64,000 nt of DNA, from assembly GCA_029237695.1 (NCBI GenBank), contig CM055275.1, forward strand, positions 9,746,899 through 9,810,898, written 5' to 3'. The DNA comes from Conchocele bisecta (taxonomy: Eukaryota > Mollusca > Bivalvia > Lucinida > Thyasiridae). The notes under the pieces are model-generated. The model had not been told where the DNA came from. It ran no database searches and saw only the letters and a program-made list of their open reading frames with translations. Positions within the stretch are counted from its first letter, which is position 1. Each line of letters starts with the position of its first letter. Shown here piece by piece: positions 22,660-33,770 of the stretch. Both the position numbers and the translations under genes were made by a program.

Positions 22660-23430
22660 GTAGCTAATGACATTATAATTGCCAAGTAATCCAAGTGACA
22701 TTGACATCATCCCTGAATCTCAATAACCATGACATTGCCACTCGTAGACTGTAAACTTGATATTACCATTTCCAGGCATACCCAGTTACCTTGATATTGC
22801 CATCACCAGTGAACCTCAATAACCATGACATTGCCACTCAATTACAGTAACCTTGATATTGCAATTGCCAATCAACCCCAGTACCGGTAACTTTGACATT
22901 TCATTTGCCAGTCAATTCCAGTAAACATTGCAATTTGCAGTTATCCCCAGAAACCTTGACATTGCAATTGCCAGTTAACCACATTGTAGCTTTGTCATTA
23001 TACATGTACTTGCTAGTTAATGACTGTAACCTTGACATCACAATTACCTGTCAACCACACTATCCTCGACACTGCAGTGGCCAGTTCAGCAGTAGCCTTG
23101 ACATTGCAAATGCCAGTTAACTCGAGTAACATAGACTTTGCATTGCCAGTAAACCCGAGTAACCTTGACATTGAAATTGCCAGTAAACCCCGGTAATTTA
23201 ACATTGCAATTGTCAATCAACCCCAGTAACCTTGACATTGAAATTTCCAGTAAACCCCAGTAAGTTAACTTTGCCATTGTCAATCAACACCAGTAACCTT
23301 GACATTGCAATTGCCTGACTGGTAATTGCAATGTCAATGTTACTGGGGTTGACATTAGCATAGCCATTGCAGTGTTCAATCCATTCGTGGAACTGTTACC
23401 TTGCAATTATCAGTCAGCCCATGTAACCGT
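22660..23430. repeat. 34-bp minisatellite in the VWA-b/VWA-c intron, unit 3
   Basis: Shorter than in units 1 and 2. Near its end (about 23322-23360) one monomer is inverted (GGTAATTGCAATGTCAATG), which makes a local foldback. Confidence 0.85.
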
Positions 23431-23440
23431 GCCATTGCAG

Positions 23441-23653
23441 GAAAGTCGAACAACGAAACTTCCACAATAAAGGAGGCAGGCGCCTTGCGAGATCTAGGTG
23501 TCACTGTTTTCTCCATCGGCGTTGGTAGTGGTGTCAGGACAACCGAGTTGAATGGCATGGCAACCGATCCCGACTCCAAGCATGTGTTTCAGGTTACCGA
23601 TTTCAGCTCCCTGAACTCGATTAAAGGATCTCTGGTGAAAAGCGCATGTGAAG
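23441..23653 (+). CDS. VWA-c exon, unit 3
   Basis: A 213-nt open exon, phase 1 to phase 1. It encodes KSNNETSTIKEAGALRDLG, then VTVFSIGVGSG, ELNGMATDPDSKHVFQVTD and FSSLNSIKGSLVKSACE: the last strands and helix of a VWA fold, with a third N-glycosylation sequon (NET). Across its three exons the domain is 570 nt, about 190 residues, the usual VWA size. The donor is GTAAAT. Confidence 0.92.
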
Positions 23654-24007
23654 GTAAATGATGTTGGTAATAAAACATGCTTGGTATTTACTTGAATCTT
23701 ATAGTTGTCGACTATTTAAAACCTTACTGTTCCAGCTAAAATTTATTCTAAAGAATTTGTGTAATTGGTGAATAAAAGTGACTCGATTTATTCACTTCGG
23801 CATTTTTTGTTTTGGATACTGATTTTATGCCATCAAAATAGTGGTCTGGGTCGGGGTATATAGTGATCGCCCTCTCAAGCCGTCTCTTTGTCTGTCGGTA
23901 GACAATTTTATTTTCTGTGTGTTAATTCGAATACATGTACCATCTATCTGATCTTCACAAAACTTCACATGCATAGTCAGATCAAACACGGGGAGATCGC
24001 TATTGAA

Positions 24008-25975
24008 TGTCGGAGCTAGATTTGTACGAACGGGATATTATCAACACGGCTATTCGCTATTCTGAGAAGGGGTTTTACGAGTATAACAAGATGTTCTCTG
24101 CCTGAGCAGCTGCCCATCTCGGATTCAATGGAATTGAGATTGATTGGTCTGTAAGAACTAACACTGTATTGTTCCATATTTTCTTATTACAAAGCCAATG
24201 CTTGTGCAGGGTGTGGAAGCACGATGCATACGTCTGACTTTTTCCTTCGCTAGTGATACGCACAAATGATTCTGTAACTAATCAGGTGGTCGCTACACCA
24301 GCGAGTCCGAATGTTGGAAGTATGGCATATCGCGGGACACAAACAGGGACATCTTTGGTCGAATGCGGGTGATACATAAATGGGAATGAAATTTGTAACA
24401 CTTTCAACACCCAACGTGGATGTCGGGTTTCTCATTGCAAGTTCATTCATTCGTGCTTACTATGCAAAGGCAAGGATCTCTCTAAATGTAATTGTGAAAA
24501 CTCAAAAAAATGGAAAGGCCAGGGACAGAGAATTCCAACCTTGAGATAATGTCTCGGGTAAGCCCTATTCATGTTCATGAATTGGCTGATGGGTTGAAAC
24601 GCCATCAGGTCAATAACTTTAGTAATTACCTACTTCATGGTTTTTTGCACGGTTTCGAAACAGGAATTTCACAGTTACCTAAGTTACCTTTTGAGTGTAG
24701 AAACTTGTTGTCGGCAATCAAGCAGCATGGCATAACTTCACAGTTGGTTCAGTCTGAACTTGAAAAAGGATATGTGATAGGAAAGATAGCTGAGGGAAAG
24801 TACTCTGGGAAAAAGAGATTGATTGTGGATTTCTCAGCACCCCATGATAATATTTTATATCCAAGTCTTGACATATGTTACAATTGACTATGCCATATAT
24901 ATTACAAGAAAGCAAGGCATTTGGAAATAAATTTCGTAATGTGGGCATTAGGGATGTTTTTAAACAGATTCCTGTCCAGAAGTTGTGGCCCTTTCGGGGC
25001 ATTAAATGGGATGATATGTATTATTTCTATACCATATTAGTTTTTGGAAATCGATCTAGCCCCAACATGTTTTACTGCTTGTCACAGGCTATTTGCTATA
25101 TCCTGAAAACAATTATGGGGTGAAACATTATCTACATTTGCTGGATGACTTCCTCACGATAAATGGCCCGACGGAAGATGCTGATGGTACTATGGCTATT
25201 TTGCGGTTTGTTTTTGCAAGATTAGGCATACCATTATCACCTACAAAAACTATGGGACCTGTTACAGTAATTGAGTATTTAGGTGTCATATTAGACCGCG
25301 TGAAAATGGAGGCCAGATTGCCGCTAGAAAAAATACAGCGCATTGCTGCTCTGCTTCAAGCGTTCTCAACAAAGAATTCGTGTACTAAAATAGTTGCTAA
25401 GTCTTCTCAATTTTGCATGCCTGGTGATTTATCCGGGTCGTGCATTTGTGTCGTACATAGTTCCGATGGTTTGCACCACTGGCAGACAGGCTACCAGAGC
25501 GCTGTGTTCCGGTTTCCGAGCTCCAGCTGAATTGGATAGGGAAGTAACACATTTGTGGTCGGCGTCGGTGTCCCCTACGACGAGGTCTGTTTATCAGAGA
25601 GGCATGCAGTGTTTCGTGCAGTTTCTTACATTGTCAGGCCGGAATACATCGCAAGCAGATTTACCTTCTGTAAGCGAGGATTTGCTAATTTATTTTGTTA
25701 CGTTTTGCCACAAGTCCTTGCAACTTCGGCTGGCTACAATTAAACTATATTTAGCTGGTATTCGTTTTCATTACCTACAAGCGGGCAAGCCGATGTGTTT
25801 CTACCATCCGCTTCTACATCAGTTCACAATTGCAGCATGCAAGTCGGCTGGATGTAGTTTGGGATGAGTACAAGTCAAATAGTTTGAAGGCAGGTACACG
25901 AAGCAAGAGAGAGGCTTTGGTGTGGTATGGATCTGTCACCAGGTTAGGTTATTCTGATTTCAAGGCTGAAAATAT
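24008..25975 (+). pseudogene. DIRS-like retrotransposon remnant D4 (gag, zinc finger, RT, recombinase N-terminus)
   Basis: The gag-like start MSELDLYERDIIN is cut by a TGA near 24103. A CCCH-type zinc finger follows near 24400-24470 (Cys-x8-Cys-x4-Cys-x3-His, then CLLCKGKD). RT blocks follow: GKKRLIVDFSAPHD (24800), KQIPVQKLWPFRGIKWDD (24965), LLDDFL catalytic box (25140) and VTVIEYLGVILDRVKMEA (25265). The frame from 25394 then fuses the RT thumb (NFACLVIYPG) directly to the N-terminal domain of a tyrosine recombinase (WSASVSPTTRSVYQRG), so RNase H is lost. Frameshifts and deletions make it inactive. It lies in the intron after VWA-c of unit 3. Confidence 0.8.
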
Positions 25976-26120
25976 TTATTTTTTATGTAAATATTCCGTT
26001 CTGATTTTGCAATTTTCCCCCCAAATCAGCAGGTTGAATACTGGATCGAACCCGTTGGCCCGGCCTTAAATGGCATTAGCTGTTGATAGGCCGTTAAGCA
26101 CCAACAAACAAACAATCAAG
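25976..26120 (-). repeat. Inverted SINE-like element
   Basis: Read on the minus strand it gives TTGTTTGTTGGTGCTTAACG, GCCTATCAACAGCTAATGCC and GGGTTCGATCC, a B-box-like motif. The same element is in plus orientation at 41212-41600 inside remnant D5. This sequence type is widespread in bivalves; I do not give it a family name. Confidence 0.6.
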
Positions 26121-26122
26121 AG

Positions 26123-26558
26123 AGGCAGACGTGTACGTAGACGTGTAGCACAATCAAGTGTAGTTTTGTTGTTTTGTTGTATGACAGGACAAGCGGTCGT
26201 TATATTGTTAATGAGGCGCGAAAGCAACATTTTACTGAAAAGAGTAGGGCACTTGATAATATTACACCTACAAAGACAGCGCTTATACAGCACACTAGAA
26301 GTGTGGTATATCAAGTCACAGCTGGGGTCAAATGATGATTCCAGCCCCGGTGCTTCATCACCAAGCGATTGGGGTTGGAAAAAGGCAACAATAATGAGTG
26401 GGAATTATTCTGGACTACTCAGCCGGGAGCTATAAAAGCTTGCCGAAATGTCTTAAGGTGCAGCTGTAAAAAGGGATACAGGGGACAGTGCAAATTTAAT
26501 AGGGCAGCACTTCCATGTACTGCTCTGTGCCAGTGTGGTGGTGAATGCACACACTGAT
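26123..26558 (+). pseudogene. C-terminal fragment of an invertebrate Cys-rich (CXC-like) protein
   Basis: One frame from about 26150 reads FVVLLYDRTSGRYIVNEARK and ALDNITPTKTALIQHTRSVV, then hits TGATGA. Two frameshifts later the frame ends WTTQPGAIKACRNVLRCSC...CTALCQCGGECTH and a stop. From memory this matches the C-terminal end of an uncharacterised protein family dispersed through many invertebrate genomes. The final CxC...CxxC cluster resembles a tesmin-type CXC domain. It is a 5'-truncated, frame-broken copy whose near twin is at 50258-50697. Confidence 0.6.
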
Positions 26559-26559
26559 A

Positions 26560-27160
26560 AATACAGGCAACGTAAGTAATGTTCAGTTCACATATTGAAT
26601 ATCTGATAAACAGTGTCTTTAACAGTAATTTGAAATGTGCACATACATACATAACAAGTACATGTCAGAGTTCATTAATTACTATTCATGTACCAGGTAA
26701 TATCAGTCATCAGTATTAAACATCATTAAGAGTTTGCAAACATGCCCATCAGTTTAACCTTGTGAAAACACAGAACAATATGACGAATATAGAATCACAT
26801 GCACATTATGGTCGATGAAGAAACTTTACAGATGTCCTTACTACGATAGTAAAGACATGAATCACTGCCATGTTTTGTTTGTATCTATCCTTCCAAATAC
26901 CATCTACACTTAATGTGGTATACCGTAGGCTGTGTATCACTATCAAATAGATCACAGTAAATTAAACTTTAAACATATTAAAAATACACAATTGCGGCGG
27001 CCATTTTTAAAATGGCAACCATTTTCAAATATTTAAATTGTATTTATGGGAATGATATTCAAATATATTATACTACATACATAGTGAGATAAAAAATAAT
27101 GATATTAGTTCTATTTCAGTGACATTATGCCAGTTACCCATATCCACATAATATTGCTGG
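26560..27160. other. AT-rich intronic DNA, no gene seen
   Basis: No coding or repeat signal except an inverted GCGGCGGCCATTTTTAAAA / AAAATGGC motif at 26994-27015. Repeated with the same order at 50700-51360. Confidence 0.5.
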
Positions 27161-27792
27161 CGGCCATTTTGGAAAATGGCTGCCATTTTTTTCATCTGAC
27201 AAATCCCTATAGCTAAAAATATTTAAAATAATGTTTCCTAACAATGCACCAAATGTCAAACTTGTATCACAAAATGTACAATTCGCTGACATATCGATTC
27301 CGCTATGAGACATTTTCTGGCAAAATAAACATTCACCATTAACCCACGTACTGATTAGCATTATTATTCATTTTATACTAGACGCAAATTTCCCCACTGA
27401 TATAAGGGGCGATAACAGTGTTTACGTAAAATGTTAACGGACATTAATAATTATTTTCTGTTATTATTTTTTGATGTGCAATGCTCATACTTCATAATTT
27501 GTCGAAAATATTACTTATTTTCAGGTGAGATATTTAATTAGGACAACTAATTAAACATATCATGTCTCATTTGCAATTCCTGATAACACCGCGAGTCAAT
27601 ATCAGTAAAATAAATAATATTAAATGATTATATATGTATAGCGTGCACGTGTAATGTTTAGGACTGGTGGAATAGTGACACAATTATACTATTTATTTAA
27701 TTCCTATAAAGAACAGCCTGTGCCTACTGAGTGGGTATGTACCATTATATGACTCAACCCGGCTTCTGCTTATTGTGACTCATTAGTTTCAG

Positions 27793-28002
27793 CGACAACT
27801 ACAACTGCGCCGACTACCACGGTTACCGAACCAACGACAACTACCATAGTTACCGAACCAACCACAAATACAACAACTGCCGAAATAACAACAGCCACTA
27901 CCACTACACAACCACCAGATACTACAGTTACTACCACAAACAGTCCTACCACAAAAGCTCCAAATACCACAAACATTACTAGCCAGACACCAGGAGCAAC
28001 AG
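27793..28002 (+). CDS. Thr-rich mucin-like linker exon (first after unit 3)
   Basis: A 210-nt open exon, phase 1 to phase 1. It differs from the unit 1 and 2 type by APTTTVTEP at the start, TTAEITTATTTTQPPDTTVT in the middle and ITSQTPGATG at the end. Acceptor AGTTTCAG and donor GTAATG are intact. It sits outside any TSP1-VWA unit, separated from unit 3 VWA-c by the D4 remnant, so it would lengthen the linker after that VWA domain. Confidence 0.75.
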
Positions 28003-28281
28003 GTAATGTCATGGTATCATGTCTGTAAAATCAATTTATCACTTTATGATTGACCATCAACTATCAATTGGCGTAAATGCTTGACTTGGTTTATCAGGGT
28101 GTGGAATCACGTGATTTCCGAACGCTGTGACGTTCGTTGTGAAGATTTTAAAGAAAATATACTGTACAAATGGTGGCATAGATTACATCACGTCAAATCA
28201 TGTTCGGAAACGTTCGGTACCACGTGAATCCATACCACGTTACGAGCAAGTAACTTTGTCCGATTTTAGTGCGAGTGACCA

Positions 28282-28472
28282 GGGGATGTTTCATTAAATT
28301 TCGTATGACTAAAATGTTCGTAATTGTTGTCTGTCAATTGCACATCTCCTTGTAAACAATTGTTGGCAGTGTATGCTCAATAGATGTAAATCCATCAATT
28401 CAAATTTCCAGACGATCCTGAATTTGAACTTACGAACATGTTAGTTGTACGAAGTTTAATGAAACGGGCCCC
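28282..28472. repeat. Long-form TIR MITE
   Basis: The left GGGGATGTTTCATTAAATTT and right AATGAAACGGGCCCC arms are inverted. It is the same family and position after the T exon as 4341 and 52435. Confidence 0.75.
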
Positions 28473-28559
28473 ACCTGATATGCACATCTTATGATGGTGT
28501 TGACACTGACCTGATATCCTCTGATCGGGGCTAGACGCTGTATGCCATTCAATCACTAA

Positions 28560-29830
28560 CGATTCTAGTGTTTCATTATCATGTTCCTGTTTGTGTGATT
28601 TTGTGACCTGTGTAGCTCGTCGTCAAATAGCACACTCCTGTAGCACGATAACATTCTATATTGCTTGATATAAGCTTCAAACTTGTTTCAGTGATGGAAT
28701 GACGAACAGTGCACATCCTTTCGAACTGTAAAACATACACACATATATGCATGACTTTGTGCTTAATGTAACAAATAGCCGGCTTATGTATTTCGGTCCG
28801 CGTATATATTCCGAACAAAATACACCATAATATTTACACTGTCCTTGAATTCATAATGGAAACGCACATTCAACGTATTGCGTTCATATCCCAGTACATT
28901 ACATTAGCCCAACGTGACTTCGCGCGACGTTGTTGATTCGTTAAAGTTTGTTTGACGTCATTACATTACGTGACGTTTAATCGTTGTTGTCAATAACGTC
29001 ACGCTATTGACCGGCAACGCCGCTGTTCCATGAATTGCGATAAAACGACGTAAAACAATACGATTCGTAATTTTTACACCGTATACTGTTATTTACATCT
29101 TTGAACCTATCCGAAAATGCATTGTAAATATAAGAAATAAAACCATGGGCAGTTACGGTATTATGAACAAACAACAGTTGGTGTGTTTAAAGTTTGTGAT
29201 TAGTCCTTCGGACTCAATGCACTTTAAACGGACCAACTGTTGTTCGTACTACAGAAAACGCAACATCCCATGGTGTTATTCCTTAATTGAATGGTATATA
29301 CATCACTGTGACTTGTAATATACTGAAAGTAGACTATAAGTGAAAACAACAAAACTGTATTCCAGTTATATTCACTGTCTATTATTCTTGCAATTTCAAG
29401 AAATCATTATATAAAATAATCTGCTATTTGGCGGCCATAATCTCGAATTAAGTTGTATTAAGTGATTCAGAAATTTCTTTTAAAGTATATTAATTTCAAA
29501 CTGAACTTAAATATATTTATTGCCAGGTTGTGAATTATATAATTATGAAAATTATATGAAAAATGCACATGAAAAGGCACTTTTTATTTCATGGCGGCCA
29601 TATTGGCAGCCATCTTAAAGCTGTATGCTACTATTATTCTAGTAAAATTAACAGTAATTATGTCGTAATTCATTCCAAATAATATTCAAACAAAATCAGT
29701 ACATATATGTTATATATTCTCAATAACGATATTAAATGTGACTTGATATTTTGTGGCGGCCTCCTTAGGCGTCATTTCGAATAACGACTTCGTTCTGCAT
29801 ATGCCGCAAAGCCATTACGCTGATCTGTGA
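28560..29830. repeat. Large repeat element E with a ~150-bp foldback (copy E1)
   Basis: A roughly 1.3 kb block repeated at 52700-53990, 56270-57560 and, interrupted, at 58970-59502 plus 60619-61235. It contains several ACGT-core motifs (TTTGACGTCATTACATTACG), a foldback at about 29131-29283 whose centre is GTCCTTCGGAC, and repeated GGCGGCCAT motifs. No coding frame is supported. Confidence 0.75.
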
Positions 29831-29994
29831 TCCAGAGACCAAGACGAACATTTTGGTATATAACAACACATGTGCCTATTTATCGTCCACCCACCTGTCA
29901 GCTTCCTATAAAGAACAGTCTGTGCCTACTGAGTGGGTATCTACCATTACAGGACTCAACTCGGCTTCTGCTTATTATGACTCATTTGTTTCAG

Positions 29995-30126
29995 CGATAA
30001 CTACAACTGCGCCGACTACCACGGTTACGGAACCAACGATAACTACCATAGTTACCGAACCAACCACAAATACAACAACTGCCGAAATAACAACAGCCAC
30101 TACAAGCTGGACACCAGGAGCAGCAG
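29995..30126 (+). CDS. Shortened Thr-rich linker exon with altered donor
   Basis: Open, phase 1 to phase 1, but 132 nt: compared with the copy at 54145 it has an in-frame internal deletion of 78 nt (26 codons), joining TTATTS to WTPGAAG. A Tc1/mariner-type element is inserted two bases into the donor, so the intron starts GTACAG instead of GTAATG. The GT is kept, so splicing is possible but the donor strength is changed. The usual downstream intron flank resumes at 31748. Confidence 0.7.
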
Positions 30127-30129
30127 GTA

Positions 30130-31747
30130 CAGTGCAGTTTCCGTTTTTGTTCCACCGTAGACAACACTTGCAAACTCAACGCGAACGCAACGCGAACGCA
30201 ACGGTTTGCTGTAGCGTTGTATACGTTGTTTAAACGTATAATACGGTTCGTACACGTGTAATACACATTGTCAAACCGTTTAGTTTTAAAGCGTGTAATA
30301 CGTTTAGCTTCAAGGTGTATAGCACGCTTTGGCGTATACATATGTAGCGAGGTGAAAGAGTTGAAACGTGTACAACGCTTTACCTGGAAGCGTGTAGCTA
30401 TATGAAAGCGTTGAAACGTGTACAACGGTTACACGTTTTAACACAAATACCTGTTCGGCCCCGATCTCTTCGAGGCGTCCTTGTTTCGTCCCTTTTAAAA
30501 TATCGCGAATACATACCCTCAGATCGAGTTCAAAGTACATCGGCGGTGTGATTTAGCACTTCAATTGATCCCTAATCCCTGATGACTAATGAGTCACGCT
30601 TTTAACACGACAGATGTACCTTGTCGTTTATCAAAATGTTTGAGAATTGTAGAACACGTGAGCCGGCTCATCAGGATCTGCGGCATTCCTATGTACATTT
30701 TATATACACAAAAATGACGCCTAATACAGCGTAATGTAACAGGTCCTAACTTAATATGGAATAGCCCGGGCCGACAGTCCGTGTCAGTTAATTGGGGTTA
30801 AATATTACGAACACAGATAAACACAGTGCATGGTTTCTTTATTTTATTTTAACATCATCAGAAATGGCGAGTCTATCTCGTATTATCTTTACGCTGAAGC
30901 CTGTCTATTTCAGTCACTAATCCGCTATACACCTGTCCCACGTATGTGTTAAGATTAATCGATATTTGGAGAAACTGAATACACAGCGAGCTGCACACTG
31001 GTTTAACACGGATATGGCCCGCGGATATGTGTCATAAATTACTTGGTGGTCAAAACCGGTAAATTTACAAGGTTTATAGCGAAATAGCAGCCGACTGGCA
31101 ATTTTTCTCGGACTGATTTTTAAGACTAGTTTTCAAATCTCAATCGGTCTGAGAGTTCAAAAATCGGTCCAGAACCGGAAAACTGAAAATGTTAGAAGCC
31201 CTGCAGTGAGTCTAGAAGTATATATACACACACGAAGAACGATCAGAGCATGCGCATTCTACGCGATACAAGGTTGGCATACCAAAACTTGTAATGCGTT
31301 AAAACCCGTGGAAACGTGTTATACGTATAACACGGTTACATCTGTACGGTGCTGTGTACATGTAGATGCGTGTAACCGTTCGTCAAAGAAAAGCGTTAAA
31401 TCGTTTAAACGGTCTACCTAGCGTTGTATACGCTTACAACCGTTGTATACGTTTACAACCGTTGTACACGGATTACACGCTTTTGAAACTCAATACGTTG
31501 TTTACAACCGTTGTATACGTTTACAACCGTTGTACACGGATTACACGCTTTCGAATCTCAATGCGTTGAACACGGTTTGTTCGACTTTCGCGCATGCGCA
31601 AGAGTGGGGAAACGCAACGCATGGCCGAAAACGTATTACACGTAGACGACACACGGTTTGAAACGCAACTAACGGAAACTCCACGGATACGCAACGCACA
31701 ACACTTTGTACACGTATAAACCCGGAACATTTTGACAGAAACAACTG
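30130..31747. mobile_element. Non-autonomous Tc1/mariner-type insertion in the T-exon donor
   Basis: The 1618-bp segment is flanked by TA on both sides (30128-30129, 31748-31749); the uninterrupted site in sister copies has a single TA (GCAGGTAATGTC). Its ends are CAGTGCAGTTTCCG and, inverted, CAGTTGTTTCTGTC, with TGTTCC matching further in: imperfect terminal inverted repeats of about 24 bp starting CAGT. TA duplication with CAGT termini is typical of Tc1/mariner transposons. No transposase frame is visible. The interior holds many CGTTGTATACG-type motifs in both orientations. Confidence 0.75.
31441..31576. repeat. Two 68-bp tandem units inside the TA-flanked element
   Basis: Both start CGTTGTATACGTTTACAACC and run through GTTGTACACGGATTACACGC. 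They differ at a few bases. Confidence 0.85.
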
Positions 31748-32299
31748 TAATGTCATGGTATCATGTCTGTAAAAGCAATTTATCACTTTATGGTTGACCA
31801 TCAACCATTGGCGTATATGCTTAGCTTGGTTTATCAAGGTGTGGAACCACGTGGTTTCTGAACGCTGAGACGTCATGTCAAATTCTTCCGTTTGTTGTGA
31901 AGATTTTAAAGAACATTTGCTGTACAAATGATGTCATAGACTACATCACGTCAAATCATGTTCGGAAACGTTCAACCACGTGAACCCATACCCCGTTACG
32001 AGCAAATAACTGTAACCACTATGTTCGATTTTAGTGCGAATGGCCAGGGGGCGTTTCACTAAATGTGGTATGACTAAAATTCTCGTACTTTTTTTCTGTC
32101 AATTTCTCATTTTCTTGTAAATAAGTATTGGCAGTCTATGCTCAATCCATCAATTTAAATTTCCAGACGATCCTAAATTTGCACTTACGGACATTTTCGC
32201 CGTACGAAGTTTAGTGAATAAGTACATATTACGATGGTGTTGACATTGACCTGATATCACCACTCGTCTGATCAGAGCTAGGCGCTGTTTGCCATTCAA

Positions 32300-33110
32300 T
32301 CGATAAGGATTCTAGTGTTTCATTATCATATTCCTGCTTGTGTGATTTTGTGACCTGTGTTGCTCCTCATCAAATAGCACACTCCTGTAGCACGATAACG
32401 TTCTATATTGCTTGCTATGTGCTTCAAACTTGTTTCAATGATGCAATGACGAACATTGTAGATTCTGTCACACTGGAAAAGACACACACATAATATGCAT
32501 GGCGATTAGACGTTCGGACTCAACGCACTTTAAACAGTCCAACTGTTGTTCATACTACAGAAAACGCAACAGCCCATGGTTTTATTCCTTAATTGAATGG
32601 TATATACATCACTGTGACTTGTAATGTACTGAAAGTAGACTATAATTGAAGACAACAAAACTGTATTCCTGTTATGTTCACTGTCTATTATTCTTGTAAT
32701 TTCACGAGTTCCTTATATAAAATCATCTGCTACTTGGCGGCCATTTTGAATATAATCTCGAATTAAATTGCATAACGTGATTCAGTAAATTAATTGAAAG
32801 TGTACTAATTTCAAACTGAACGTAAATACATTGCTTGCCAGGTTGTGATATTATATATGAAAAATATATGAAAAATGCACTTCTTTATTTTATTTCATGA
32901 CGGCCATATTGGCAGCCATCTTAAAGCTGTATACTACTATTATTCTAGTAAAATTAACAGAAATTATGCCGTAATTCATTCCAAATAATATACAAACAAA
33001 ATCAGTACATATATGTTATATATTCTCAATAACGATAATGAATGTGACTTTGATATTTGTGGCAGTAAATAGGCGCATGTGTTGTTAGCCTATTTACCGT
33101 CCACCCAACT
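32300..33110. repeat. Partial copy of element E
   Basis: Shares the end region of E (CTTAATTGAATGGTATATAC, GGCGGCCATTTTGAATATAA, TCTCAATAACGATA). The foldback left arm is lost, so only the right arm (about 32515-32585) remains. Confidence 0.65.
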
Positions 33111-33114
33111 GTCA

Positions 33115-33770
33115 GCTAGCTCTTGATACTTGCATTATCAATTGTTTAAAGGTACATGCCCACTCAGTAAGCACAATCTGTTATTTATATCAGAGACATC
33201 TTCTGATAGCGGAATCGATAGGTCGTGAATTTAAGCTGAATTGTACATTTTTAGATACAAGCATGAAATTTGATACAGTCATAGATCAAACCATATTAAA
33301 GGATTTTAGCTATAGTGACATTCCAGATTTGTCACGTGACGGAAATGGCGGCCATTTTTAAAGATGGCTGCCGATAAGTGCATGGAATTAATTTGCCTGA
33401 ATAATAATAAAAATAAGTATGTTTTCCTCTCACAATATTTTAGTAGGTTTTGAAATATTTGATGCACGTGACACGAGCTATACAAATATCAGTGTTTCTT
33501 TTCTCTCACAACATTTAAAATGAATAATTATACTATCAATACGAGTTACTTGTTTTAAAAATGGCCGCCAAATGCTCTAGAAGTCAAATACTTCAGTCGG
33601 TGTTCAAATAGTTGATGCACATGACACTGAGCTATAATCATATAAGTATTTTTTTCTCTCACAACATTTAACCTATTACATAATTGAATAATAATATTAT
33701 CAATAGGAGTAGCATGTTTCAAAAAATCGCTACCATTTCAGAATGGCCGCCAAAATAGCTCCAACAATCA
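33115..33770. other. Inverted repeat-flank sequence, no gene seen
   Basis: 33150-33400 is a diverged reverse-complement copy of the flank found upstream of T exons (compare 27160-27310). It contains GGTACATGCCCACTCAGTAA and a GGCGGCCATTTTT/AAAGATGGCTGCC pair. The rest is AT-rich with further ATGGCCGCC motifs at about 33560 and 33743. Confidence 0.5.
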
